A stretch of DNA of 14,066 nt, taken from the NCBI GenBank assembly GCA_039208045.1, contig JBCCRH010000120.1, forward strand, positions 1 through 14,066, given 5' to 3'. Shown here in pieces: positions 6,340 through 14,066 of this stretch (within the stretch, counting starts at the first letter, position 1; each line of letters opens with the position of its first letter). The DNA is from JBCCRH01 sp039208045. Its GTDB lineage: Bacteria > Bacteroidota > Bacteroidia > Chitinophagales > Saprospiraceae. The position numbers and the translations under genes were made by a program. The notes beneath the pieces were generated by a model that did not search any database, was not told where the DNA came from, and saw nothing but the letters and a program-made list of their open reading frames with translations.

Positions 6340-6536
6340 ATCAGTGCGTTAGTCATTTGAATTTGGGCGTGCCGCCCCTAGTTGTTCCGCTGTGCTCCGA
6401 CAACTAGGGGCGTCGCTATGTTTCGGGGCTCTCAGCTTAAGGCTGATCGGCTGGCTCCTACGTCGCCATCTGTCCCCCGCTGTAAAGCGGAGGCCACCCC
6501 TGCACAGCGCTCACGCACCTCGGCTTTCCACCAAGG
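6340..6536. repeat. Intergenic element with a perfect 13-bp hairpin; no gene
   Basis: This stretch lies between the convergent TspO-like and adhesin genes. It contains a perfect 13-bp inverted repeat (6373-6385 with 6400-6412, around CGCCCCTAGTTGT) with a 14-nt loop. It also contains smaller self-complementary pieces (GGGCG/CGCCC at 6365-6377; CCGCT/AGCGG near 6477-6490; CAGC/GCTG near 6433-6445). No T-tract follows the main hairpin on either strand, so it is not a classic intrinsic terminator. It reads like the GC-rich dispersed intergenic repeats of this phylum. Confidence 0.55.
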
Positions 6537-6794
6537 CTAGTGCATAATTACCACCCGCTTTGTCATCCGTTTTTTCCCAATCGTAAAGACCAGCTGGTAC
6601 ACTCCCGCTTCCAAACCTGAAACATTCAATGGTACAATAGGCACTTGTACTTCGTCCCACTCAAGGCGGGTCACTGCACGGCCTAGTCCATCAAAAAGCA
6701 GCAGGTCTACTCCTTCTCCGACGAAAGCACTGAGATCGATATTCAGCAGGTCATTAGTAGGATTTGGAAAAATCGTAATGGCTCGACCGGATAC
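6537..6794 (-). other. T9SS type A C-terminal sorting domain, in frame behind a TAG stop
   Basis: Directly after the TAG at 6797-6795 the adhesin frame continues open for 85 codons and then ends in TAG at 6539-6537. The translation begins VSGRAITIFPNPTNDLL, the hallmark FPNP start of T9SS type A domains. It continues with LLLFDGLGRAV, LNVSGLEAGVYQLVF and a basic KRMTKRVVIMH end. All consensus elements are present (FPNP, the D-GR turn, L-GxY, the K-V end). No start codon precedes this segment (its only early Met is at position 77), so it cannot be made as a separate protein. It is the displaced tail of the 6795-12896 gene. Confidence 0.9.
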
Positions 6795-9700
6795 CTAGGC
6801 ATTGGCAATTTCTCCAATTATTTGACCCGCTACATTATTGCTTGAACTAATTGTTATCTCTTCAAAGAACGCTGTCACAGGAGAGCCCGGTTTTTCACCA
6901 TAAGCGTAGAGGCCCACTAGTATACAATCGTCCATTAGTACATTTTGAAAAATATAAGGCGTCCAAGAAAGTCCATCTGTAGAAGCAGAACCACGGAAGG
7001 TGTCCCCAGTCCTATTCAAGCGCACCCAAAATTGATCGAAGGACAGTATTTCTTGAGGAAATGCAGGATAATTGGGTACTACTCGTATTTCCTTTCGTAT
7101 CCGATCCACTGTATTGGTACCAATCGAAACTTTAGCAGCACCCCCGCTAATAGCTGTGGGATCGCTGTCAAGCATTAGTACCCCTGCATAGCCCGTACCA
7201 TCTAAGTTGCTAACTAGTGCAGTAATTTCGCCATCGCCGCATAGTTCTGTGAAGGTAAACGCAGTAGCATCCGCAGTGTGTGGGAAAACAGGAACACAGT
7301 CATCTGCGGTTAATTCAAAGCTATCTGCACCTTGATCAAACGTGGAGCTACTACTGCAATTGATACCCTCGCTATCCACAAACCCACAAGGAAGACCATC
7401 CACAATGATGTCAAAGCTGCATGTACTCACCCCGCCTAGGCCATCTGTTAATCTGTAGACCACATTGATAGCGCCTAGTTCATCGACTAGCAAGGTATAG
7501 TCTGCGCCGGGTGTGACCAGCTCTTCCACACCACCATCAACAGCAATCGTCAATAGGTAGGGGCCACAAACGGCATTAGCTACACTTGGATGGGTGAAGG
7601 TGACCGATGTAGTGCAATCAAAAGAGGCTGGGTCGGTTACTAAATTCACCATCTGGTCGGCTGGGCATTCCACTTCAGTAGGAGCTACTACTTCAAAGCT
7701 GTACAGAGTCTCTGCTGTACAACCGCTCACGTCACTTGCTACCGTAACACCCACAGATTTCGGGCCCGTAGAGCTAGTCCAATTACGAGTGGGCGTTGGA
7801 CTAGTATTGTCGCTAAAGCCATTAAAGCAGTTACCAGAGCCATCACCAGCATTAAAGGCACACCAAGCGTAGGTGTAGGTGCCTCCATCCATCGACGTAA
7901 TTGTCGCATCATACATCACATCCTCTTGGCCTAAACATAAAGCTCCATCAGGTTCCGCATTGATCTCCACCGCTGGTGGCGCATAAATAGTGATGCTAAA
8001 GCCACTAACGCTCGTAGAACTACAGCCAGTTGCACAGTTTGTAATATAGGCCTCAAACGTATAGGTTCCTACTGGTGCATTTGCTACATCTTGTATGCGA
8101 ATCACCTTTGAGTTATTAGCTACTGCTAAATCTCCAAAGTTTTTGAAAGCATCGCCGCAATCATCTGTAGTGAACTCACTCCCTATCGGGTAGGTGCTTG
8201 ACTGCGGCGCAGCGGTCAATACCCAGACTACTTTTTCATTCGCCGAAAGGCTATTATTTACATTGATCCCCGTATTAGCTAAGCTAGGGGAAAGGCTAGT
8301 ACTTGCGCAAAAGACGTTGGTCGCTGTTGCTGGAACGGGCATTGGTGGGCGCTCGCTCACCTCAATTGTAAACACTTCATTGGTTAATCCACTGATGCAA
8401 TTGGATAGCGTATTTTGGGCGAAAGCCTTAAACCGATAGGTACCAGCCACTACATTATTGTTACTTTTGATGCGCAATCGGCGGCCATTAGCATCCTGAT
8501 TGGTGCGGTAGGTTGGCGTATTGACATTAGGCGCTAAAATAGTGCCCGCTGAAAAGCTTGCACCAGCAGGCGCTTCTATTACTTCCCAAAAAATAGCTAC
8601 TCCTGGAAGAGGATTATTTACCCGTACAGCACCACTGTTTTGTCCGATGCACACCTGTGCGAACGTACGATTAGGTGTAGGAACTGCTGGGGCGGCTAAG
8701 CCTGCATCTATGGTAATATTAGCCATGCAAGTGTTGGTGTTGCCGTTTCCATCATTCACGGTTACGGTAGCTGTTATGTTAGTCGGACTAGCACAGTCAA
8801 CTGAAGCCGGCACGACCTCTACGAAATTGACAACGCCACAATTGGCCATGCCTCCACTAAGCACATCCATTTCTGTTAGGGTATATTGCCCGTTTGCGTC
8901 CAGCTGTACCGTAGTATTTTTGCATGTAGGCATAGGTAGTATATTATCTATCACTGTAACTTGCGCCGTACATTCTGAGCTATTACCAACCACATCCACA
9001 GCAGTGTAGGTTACTGAAATATTGCCTATATCTTCGCAACCAAAATTCATACGGCTTACCGTCTCCAAAATAATCCTGCAATTATCTGTCGCGCTCCCTA
9101 CTTGGGAAATAGAAATAGCTCCAGTACCATTTTCATCCAACTGCACCGTTGCATTTGTACAGCTTACTTGTGGCTTCACTTCATCCCCCACGATGATAGC
9201 TACTGAACAGGGAGTACTAACATTGCCGCTGGCGTCCGTAGCATAGACCACATCCGTGAACCCTCCTAAATCATCACAAGTAAATGTACGTGTCGTCTCT
9301 AAACCTGCCTCATCAAAGCTAAAGGTCACATCACTACAAGCGTCTGTACTGCCGTTATTGTCATTCAATTCACTGGCTTGAAGCGTGCCCTCTCCCTGTG
9401 CATTTAATGTCACTAATTTTCCAACGCAATCAATGAAGGGAGGCGTATCATCCACTACTGTGACGGTTGCATCGCAGGACGCCATATTGCCATTACCATC
9501 ATTAACCGTAACCGAAACGGTAAGTGGGGTGCCAATATCCGAGCAGCTTGCACTAGCCGGACTTGCCGAAACAAAATTGACCGTTCCACAATTATCTGTA
9601 CCTCCAACTAGCATATCGATAGCAGAAAACGTGTAGCTGCCGCTTTCATCCAACGCTACGGTAACAGCATTACACACTGGCTGGGGTGCTATTTCATCCT

Positions 9701-12700
9701 TAATACCAATACTTACTGGGCAGGGAGAACTCGTATTCCCATTGGCATCCGTCGCGTACACAAAATCGGAAAGTATTCCCAAGTCTTCACATCCCACTGT
9801 GAGCGTAGTCTCCAATCCTGCTTCATCAAAGCTGAAGGTCAGTGGGCCGCAGGCATCAGTGCTTCCATTATTATCATTCAGGTCACTAGCTAGTATGGTA
9901 GCTGTTCCGTTGGCATCTAGTGCTACTATTGTTCCCGCACAATCGATGAAGGGAGGCGTATTATCTTCTACGGTTACCACTGCCATGCAGGTGGCTGGAT
10001 TTCCATTTTCATCCGCAGCGGTAACGGTTACATTAACCGGACTGTCTGTATTCGAACAATTTACAGTTTCAATATCTAAGCTGACAAAGTTGACCGCTCC
10101 ACAATCGTCATTTCCTCCATCGAATACATCACTTTCAGTCAGGATGTATTGGCCATTTTCGTCAAGCTGGACGGTCGAATGTTTACAATTTACTTGTGGT
10201 GCAGTATCGTCAACCAAGGTAATGGTTGCACTACATTGATCTGTATTTCCTCCTTCATCCCTTACGATAAGTATTACGTTTTGCACTCCAACTTCTGTAA
10301 AAGTTGCCGTTGTTACACCAGCATAATCCACACAAGGAGTACCACCACTACAATCGGTATATTCCAGCTCAAAAGAAAGGAAGTTTACGCAATTATCGGT
10401 AGACCCGCCATCTAGCGCACTACTCATAACTGTTGCTTCGCAATTGGCACCCAATGGCACTGTGATGTTTTTACAAATAGCTTGTGGCGCCGTTTCATCA
10501 ATTACGGTTACGGTTTGGGTGCAGGGGGATATATTTCCATTTTCATCCCTTACAGAAAATGAGACAATGTGTTCCCCTGCCCCAGTTAAAAAGGCAGAAG
10601 TTTGTGGGATTATCGTGACGCACGTCCCACTACTGCAATCGATAAATCCAGGAATCAAAAATTCAATAGGGCCACAGTTGTCGCTGGAGCCGTCATCAAA
10701 ATCCGCAAATGGGATAGAAACGCTGCATTGATTAGGCCCGAGGGTTCGCGTAAGGTCTTTGCATCGCGCAATGGGCGGGGCATCATTTATAGTTATAGTG
10801 AAAGAGCAGGTTTCCGATAAGGTTCCATAATTCGCCGTGAACGTTAGCTCCGAAACACCAATGCCAAATTCACGATCCCCTGGATTAAGGCCATCGAAGG
10901 GCCCTTCTGTAGTGACCACGCCATCCGGATCGGTGTAGGTAACCCTACCTTCTACGGATTCAAAACAAGCAAAAAATTGGGGTATATACAAGTTTTCAGG
11001 CCTAGTCAACGAACAGCCGTCCTCTTCTGTTAGATTAATGGTTCTGTCATCATCGCATGATAATAGTGAGTCATCAAAGAATTGGCCGCTCAATGAAACG
11101 GTAAAGGAGCAAGTTCTTGGGTTAACTAAGTTATTGGCGCCAAATATATAGGTAACCGTATTAGTTGCTAGAGGAAATGAAGTATTACCTAAAGCACCGG
11201 TACCGGTAGCGAATACATCGCCATCGCTATTCGCTATTTCGTAAGTAAGTTCGGTACTACAATTACCAGTAACTGTTGGCTCAAGTTGATCTGCTGTGAC
11301 TATAGCCGGACAATTGTTAGCGTTTCCAATATTAACCGTTATATCCGAGGGGCAGGTAACACTTGGTCCTTGATTACCTGGGAAAAGTTGTAGCGTTATA
11401 TCACAACTGCCGGTATTATCACTCTCATCTTCTCCAAAAATAGTGACCGTATTTATGCCGAGGTCAGCACAGGTAAACGCATCATTTTCGAGATACAGTT
11501 CAACGGAACCACCACAAGCATCTACAGCCATTACACCGATAGTCGTTGGGTCTAAAAGGAAAGGCTGAGTCAACGTAGTACTACCTTGAATGGTACCACT
11601 AGGGCACGTGAGTATAGGTGCATCTCCATCAATTACTTCTACAATGGCCGTACAGGCATCTGAAAATCCACTCGTACTTACAATCGCATAAGGAATGGTA
11701 TTTTCTCCTATATCCGCACAGGTAAAGGTTCTGGAAGTGCTGAAAAAATCAGCAAAAACCTGAAGACCGATCGATTCTCCAGGTTCTACGATACTACCAT
11801 TATCAACGTCATTTGGGACAATGGTGGCTGTACCATTTTGGAGTATGACCTCTATCTCTTTACATTTGGCAAAGACGGTCGTTACTTCTTCTTCAAATTG
11901 GTAGGTGATACGGCCATTGTCGGGAGAACCATCGCGTCTGCCATCTTCCTTTTCGGATAATACAGCGAGTGCATTTACAAAACTTCCGCCGCCACCAGCA
12001 CCATCTTCGTCACTACCACCACCGCCGGAGTAGCCCCCGCCACCACCAGCACCTGCCACACAATCAAAGAGACAAAAGTCGGCACCACCACCGCCACCGC
12101 CATATCCAAATCCACCTCTACGACCATCTTCCTGATTATTTCCACCTTCCCCTCCTGTGAATTTACCTCTCCTCCCTGCCTGGTTGGGTGATCCATTATT
12201 GGTACCAGATGTTTTGGCACCACCACCACCGCCCCCTCGAACACTACCGGCGTTAACATTTGCTGCACTACCTCCATTTCCATTGCTTCCACCATTCCCT
12301 CCGGCGTCTCCTTCGCCATCACCTCCACTTTCTTGATCACGTCCATTTTTCCCGTTAAATACAACGAGTCCTGAACCAAAAGCACCACCGCCGCCACCAC
12401 CAGCAACTAAAAGCACCCAGCAGCTAGCTGCGTCGGCTAGATCAGTAGAAACCGTAGTACAGGTAATCCCACTATCATCTGTAGCTTCGGTATAAATAAT
12501 GCCTGATCCACCACCACCACCAGCACCTGCTATCCTGCCAGATCTATTGCTAGTCCCCTTTTCGCCTACAATAAAGCGGATTCGGGCTCCAGGTTTTAGC
12601 TCACCTGGGAACGTTCCAACTTCAAATGTACCAGTCGCTTTGGCGCCTCCTCCTCCTTTACCTACCTGTAGTCCACTTTTCCGCTTTCCGCCATCAGCCC

Positions 12701-12896
12701 CCTTTGCAAAAAACGTGACAAAGTTATTGCCATTCAAATTAGCGGCATCTGGTATGGTAAATTCTTGGAAGCTGCCATTAAAATTAATCTCATAGGTTTG
12801 CCCGTCGGCACTGAGGACTTGCCCGTGCAGGGAGTGTGCCATGGCAATAAAGAATAGGTATATACCTATTGCAAGAGACTTTGTGAAGCTTATCAT
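6795..12896 (-). CDS. Giant secreted HYR-repeat adhesin, cut by an amber stop before its sorting domain
   Basis: A 2033-residue extracellular protein. A signal peptide (1-25, ending SLHG before QVLS) leads into an ALK-like glycine-rich domain (about 60-335) with VLLVAGGGGGG, ADFCLFDC and GGGGYSGGGG. Residues about 340-1396 hold about twelve HYR/Ig-like repeats with the pattern C-x-L-D-NG...DNC. They include a 171-residue two-repeat unit present twice (FSFDEAGLETT at 1021 and 1192). Ig/PKD-like modules follow to about 1835. The last 195 residues resemble concanavalin-like beta-sandwich domains (WVRLNRTGDTF, STDGLSWTPY). Many paired Cys suggest disulfides. TAG ends the frame right before a complete T9SS sorting domain in the same frame (6537-6794), so the intact gene would encode 2119 residues. 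It lies 124 bp downstream of a hybrid two-component gene, a likely regulator. Adhesion or matrix function is inferred from the domains; the ligand is unknown. Confidence 0.88.
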   Translation of the reverse strand: MISFTKSLAIGIYLFFIAMAHSLHGQVLSADGQTYEINFNGSFQEFTIPDAANLNGNNFVTFFAKGADGGKRKSGLQVGKGGGGAKATGTFEVGTFPGELKPGARIRFIVGEKGTSNRSGRIAGAGGGGGSGIIYTEATDDSGITCTTVSTDLADAASCWVLLVAGGGGGGAFGSGLVVFNGKNGRDQESGGDGEGDAGGNGGSNGNGGSAANVNAGSVRGGGGGGAKTSGTNNGSPNQAGRRGKFTGGEGGNNQEDGRRGGFGYGGGGGGADFCLFDCVAGAGGGGGYSGGGGSDEDGAGGGGSFVNALAVLSEKEDGRRDGSPDNGRITYQFEEEVTTVFAKCKEIEVILQNGTATIVPNDVDNGSIVEPGESIGLQVFADFFSTSRTFTCADIGENTIPYAIVSTSGFSDACTAIVEVIDGDAPILTCPSGTIQGSTTLTQPFLLDPTTIGVMAVDACGGSVELYLENDAFTCADLGINTVTIFGEDESDNTGSCDITLQLFPGNQGPSVTCPSDITVNIGNANNCPAIVTADQLEPTVTGNCSTELTYEIANSDGDVFATGTGALGNTSFPLATNTVTYIFGANNLVNPRTCSFTVSLSGQFFDDSLLSCDDDRTINLTEEDGCSLTRPENLYIPQFFACFESVEGRVTYTDPDGVVTTEGPFDGLNPGDREFGIGVSELTFTANYGTLSETCSFTITINDAPPIARCKDLTRTLGPNQCSVSIPFADFDDGSSDNCGPIEFLIPGFIDCSSGTCVTIIPQTSAFLTGAGEHIVSFSVRDENGNISPCTQTVTVIDETAPQAICKNITVPLGANCEATVMSSALDGGSTDNCVNFLSFELEYTDCSGGTPCVDYAGVTTATFTEVGVQNVILIVRDEGGNTDQCSATITLVDDTAPQVNCKHSTVQLDENGQYILTESDVFDGGNDDCGAVNFVSLDIETVNCSNTDSPVNVTVTAADENGNPATCMAVVTVEDNTPPFIDCAGTIVALDANGTATILASDLNDNNGSTDACGPLTFSFDEAGLETTLTVGCEDLGILSDFVYATDANGNTSSPCPVSIGIKDEIAPQPVCNAVTVALDESGSYTFSAIDMLVGGTDNCGTVNFVSASPASASCSDIGTPLTVSVTVNDGNGNMASCDATVTVVDDTPPFIDCVGKLVTLNAQGEGTLQASELNDNNGSTDACSDVTFSFDEAGLETTRTFTCDDLGGFTDVVYATDASGNVSTPCSVAIIVGDEVKPQVSCTNATVQLDENGTGAISISQVGSATDNCRIILETVSRMNFGCEDIGNISVTYTAVDVVGNSSECTAQVTVIDNILPMPTCKNTTVQLDANGQYTLTEMDVLSGGMANCGVVNFVEVVPASVDCASPTNITATVTVNDGNGNTNTCMANITIDAGLAAPAVPTPNRTFAQVCIGQNSGAVRVNNPLPGVAIFWEVIEAPAGASFSAGTILAPNVNTPTYRTNQDANGRRLRIKSNNNVVAGTYRFKAFAQNTLSNCISGLTNEVFTIEVSERPPMPVPATATNVFCASTSLSPSLANTGINVNNSLSANEKVVWVLTAAPQSSTYPIGSEFTTDDCGDAFKNFGDLAVANNSKVIRIQDVANAPVGTYTFEAYITNCATGCSSTSVSGFSITIYAPPAVEINAEPDGALCLGQEDVMYDATITSMDGGTYTYAWCAFNAGDGSGNCFNGFSDNTSPTPTRNWTSSTGPKSVGVTVASDVSGCTAETLYSFEVVAPTEVECPADQMVNLVTDPASFDCTTSVTFTHPSVANAVCGPYLLTIAVDGGVEELVTPGADYTLLVDELGAINVVYRLTDGLGGVSTCSFDIIVDGLPCGFVDSEGINCSSSSTFDQGADSFELTADDCVPVFPHTADATAFTFTELCGDGEITALVSNLDGTGYAGVLMLDSDPTAISGGAAKVSIGTNTVDRIRKEIRVVPNYPAFPQEILSFDQFWVRLNRTGDTFRGSASTDGLSWTPYIFQNVLMDDCILVGLYAYGEKPGSPVTAFFEEITISSSNNVAGQIIGEIANA
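12853..12870. repeat. Perfect 18-bp palindrome inside the adhesin signal-peptide codons
   Basis: AATAGGTATATACCTATT is exactly self-complementary and covers codons 9-15 of the adhesin. It could be an operator, a 5' mRNA hairpin, or chance in AT-rich sequence. Confidence 0.5.
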
Positions 12897-12964
12897 AATA
12901 TAGGTGTTTTTGAGACCTTGAAAGACGAGTAATTCACTGCCGTGAAGATGGGAGAAAGAGAGGT

Positions 12965-13002
12965 GAACAATTCGGACAAAAACAGGAACAGAACGGACAA
13001 AA
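12965..13002 (-). promoter_or_regulatory. Candidate operator: 17-bp direct repeat with 21-bp spacing upstream of the adhesin
   Basis: On the plus strand GAACA-nnn-CGGACAAAA occurs at 12965-12981 and 12986-13002, matching at 14 of 17 positions. The copies are spaced 21 bp, two helical turns, so both would face the same side of DNA. They lie 69-106 bp before the adhesin ATG, just after the stop of the hybrid two-component gene. No convincing TAnnTTTG is visible between the repeat and the start codon. Confidence 0.55.
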
Positions 13003-13020
13003 TCAGTGTAAGTAAGACGT

Positions 13021-14066
13021 CTAGCTCATAAAATAATCCTTTGGTGCTTTGCCAAATCGCTGGTTGTAGCGCTTAGTAAAATAGCTCGGTGTATTGAAGC
13101 CCGTTGCGTAGGCTACTTCGGCAATGGTTCGGTAGGTCTTATCTTCAAGTAATCTTCGAGCCATTTGCAATTTAATTTCTGCAATATAGGTATTGGTGTT
13201 GAGGCCCGTAGCCGCTTGGATACGCCGCCGCAGTTGTCGATCACTCAGCGCCATTTGGGAGGCTAAATAGGTAGCAGAAAGGTCTATTTTTTTATCAATA
13301 GCATTAGTAATGAGTCGCTCTAAGTTTTCGAGCCATAGCTGATCGGCAGAGGGGGTAGCTTGTTGCTCCGGTATACTACTGTTAGTATTTTCTATTGCTA
13401 GAAACTGCTTGCGCTGATAGTAGTTCTGGATCAGATTGCTTACTCTTGCTAGCAGTTCGTCGGTAGAAAAAGGCTTAATTAAATAATCGTCCACTCCCAT
13501 CCGCAAGGCCTTCAACTTATCATCTTCGGCAGCGCGGGCGGTTAGCATCACTACCGGAATGCGGCTCAATTGCTCATCTGACTTCAGCTTATCCAGTAAC
13601 GTATAGCCATCCATTTCGGGCATCATAATATCGGCAAGGATGAGATGGAGCTGGGCCGCAAAATCTGGGTGCTCTTGTAGGAGTTGCCAGGCTTCCAGTC
13701 CATTGTTTACTACTTTCAGTTGATAATGCTCTTCTAACAAATCCGTAAGTAGCGTTTGCATATCCTGATTATCTTCGACGATTAATAGTTGAGGGGTTTG
13801 GGGGTTGGAGGGTTGAGGGGTTGGGGAGGATGGGGGTTGAAGAGTTTGGGAGTTTGGGGATTGAGGGGTTGGGGAGGACGGGGGAAAGGAGGACGGGGGG
13901 GTGGGGTCTGGATTGCCGTGTGGGGCTTCGCTTGGTGCTATGGCTGCGGGAAAAGTAAGGGTAAAGGTGCTGCCTTGTCCCCAGGTACTTTTTACGGTTA
14001 AGTCGCCTTTTAGGAGTTGGGCTAGTTCGTTGCTTAGGGCTAGGCCTACGCCTGTGCCGCCTTCTG
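13021..14066 (-). CDS. Hybrid histidine kinase/response regulator with AraC output domain, 5' part outside the window
   Basis: The visible part is 347 residues with no start inside the window; the frame runs open to the right edge. The first residues, EGGTGVGLAL, are the G2 box of a HATPase_c kinase domain, which ends near residue 60. A Pro/Ser/Gln/Thr-rich linker (about 61-91) with repeated SSPTPQ follows. A receiver domain comes next (about 92-210) with acidic pocket VEDN, phospho-acceptor Asp145 in LADIMMP, Thr175 in MLTARA and Lys197 in IKPF. The C-terminal 100 residues are an AraC-type double helix-turn-helix ending APKDYFMS. This is the HTCS architecture in which sensor, kinase, receiver and DNA-binding domains are one protein. 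Taking ATG 13761 as the start would delete the first receiver strand and the kinase, so it is not a real start. The adhesin gene follows on the same strand after 124 bp and is the obvious target candidate. The input signal is unknown because the sensor is off-window. Confidence 0.92.
   Translation of the reverse strand, partial: EGGTGVGLALSNELAQLLKGDLTVKSTWGQGSTFTLTFPAAIAPSEAPHGNPDPTPPSSFPPSSPTPQSPNSQTLQPPSSPTPQPSNPQTPQLLIVEDNQDMQTLLTDLLEEHYQLKVVNNGLEAWQLLQEHPDFAAQLHLILADIMMPEMDGYTLLDKLKSDEQLSRIPVVMLTARAAEDDKLKALRMGVDDYLIKPFSTDELLARVSNLIQNYYQRKQFLAIENTNSSIPEQQATPSADQLWLENLERLITNAIDKKIDLSATYLASQMALSDRQLRRRIQAATGLNTNTYIAEIKLQMARRLLEDKTYRTIAEVAYATGFNTPSYFTKRYNQRFGKAPKDYFMS
13792..13900. repeat. 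G-rich repeat tract encoding the kinase-receiver linker
   Basis: The plus strand is nearly pure G/T/A, with many runs of three to six G. TTGAGGGGTTGGGGAGGA occurs at 13813-13830 and again at 13861-13878, 48 bp (16 codons) apart. On the coding (minus) strand it reads as a C-rich run giving a Pro/Ser/Thr/Gln linker. Runs and loops satisfy the usual G-quadruplex pattern on the plus strand, the template strand for this gene. Confidence 0.7.

Noticed and set aside
6537..6800. Global reassignment of TAG as a sense codon to explain the adhesin stop
   Set aside because: Several other genes in the window end naturally at TAG, including the tail of the adhesin frame itself.
11969..12406. Open frames on both strands within the glycine-rich part of the adhesin (His/Arg-rich and Val/Met-rich proteins)
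   Set aside because: They are by-products of GGN codon runs read in other frames, with biased low-complexity translations.
13789..14001. Plus-strand Gly/Trp-rich open frame opposite the kinase linker
   Set aside because: It is the complement of the C-rich linker tract and overlaps a well-supported signalling gene.

Overview
This window looks like the chromosome of a member of the Bacteroidota, probably Saprospiria (a Lewinella/Haliscomenobacter-like marine or sludge bacterium). Three things point there: -7 promoter boxes of the TAnnTTTG type with no clear Shine-Dalgarno sequences; a very long secreted Cys/Gly-rich adhesin followed by a type IX secretion (T9SS) sorting domain; and a hybrid histidine kinase-response regulator with an AraC-type output domain. 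The phylum is well supported. The class is inference.

Layout. Bases 20-173 form a long imperfect hairpin resembling a structured RNA family common in Bacteroidota intergenic regions. A secreted S33-type alpha/beta hydrolase follows on the minus strand (177-1655). Its upstream region carries palindromic GGATTGCAAATCC repeats and an intrinsic terminator belonging to the next gene. Two related minus-strand genes for tiny single-pass membrane proteins (1892-2113, 2252-2482) each have their own promoter, and both promoters share a 32-bp upstream box at identical spacing. An inverted-repeat element and a duplicated leader then precede a plus-strand pair: a KefF/KefG-like quinone oxidoreductase and a KefB/KefC-like K+/H+ antiporter (2795-5277). 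A small basic protein (5289-5477, minus) and a TspO-related membrane protein (5563-6339, plus) are transcribed divergently. Bases 6340-6536 hold a hairpin-bearing intergenic element.

The right half is a probable regulator-target unit on the minus strand. A hybrid two-component protein (13021 to beyond the window edge) lies directly upstream of a 2033-residue secreted adhesin (6795-12896). The adhesin has a signal peptide, an ALK-like glycine-rich domain, about a dozen HYR/Ig-like repeats and a lectin-like C-terminal domain. The 124-bp gap between the two genes holds a 17-bp direct repeat spaced by exactly 21 bp, a candidate operator.

The two most striking observations are: (1) the adhesin frame is interrupted by a single TAG just before an otherwise intact 85-residue T9SS type A sorting domain in the same frame, which would convert an anchored or T9SS-exported protein into an unsorted one unless the stop is read through, reverted or a sequence error; and (2) the pair of paralogous mini membrane proteins under twin promoters, which looks like a small co-regulated system of unknown function.
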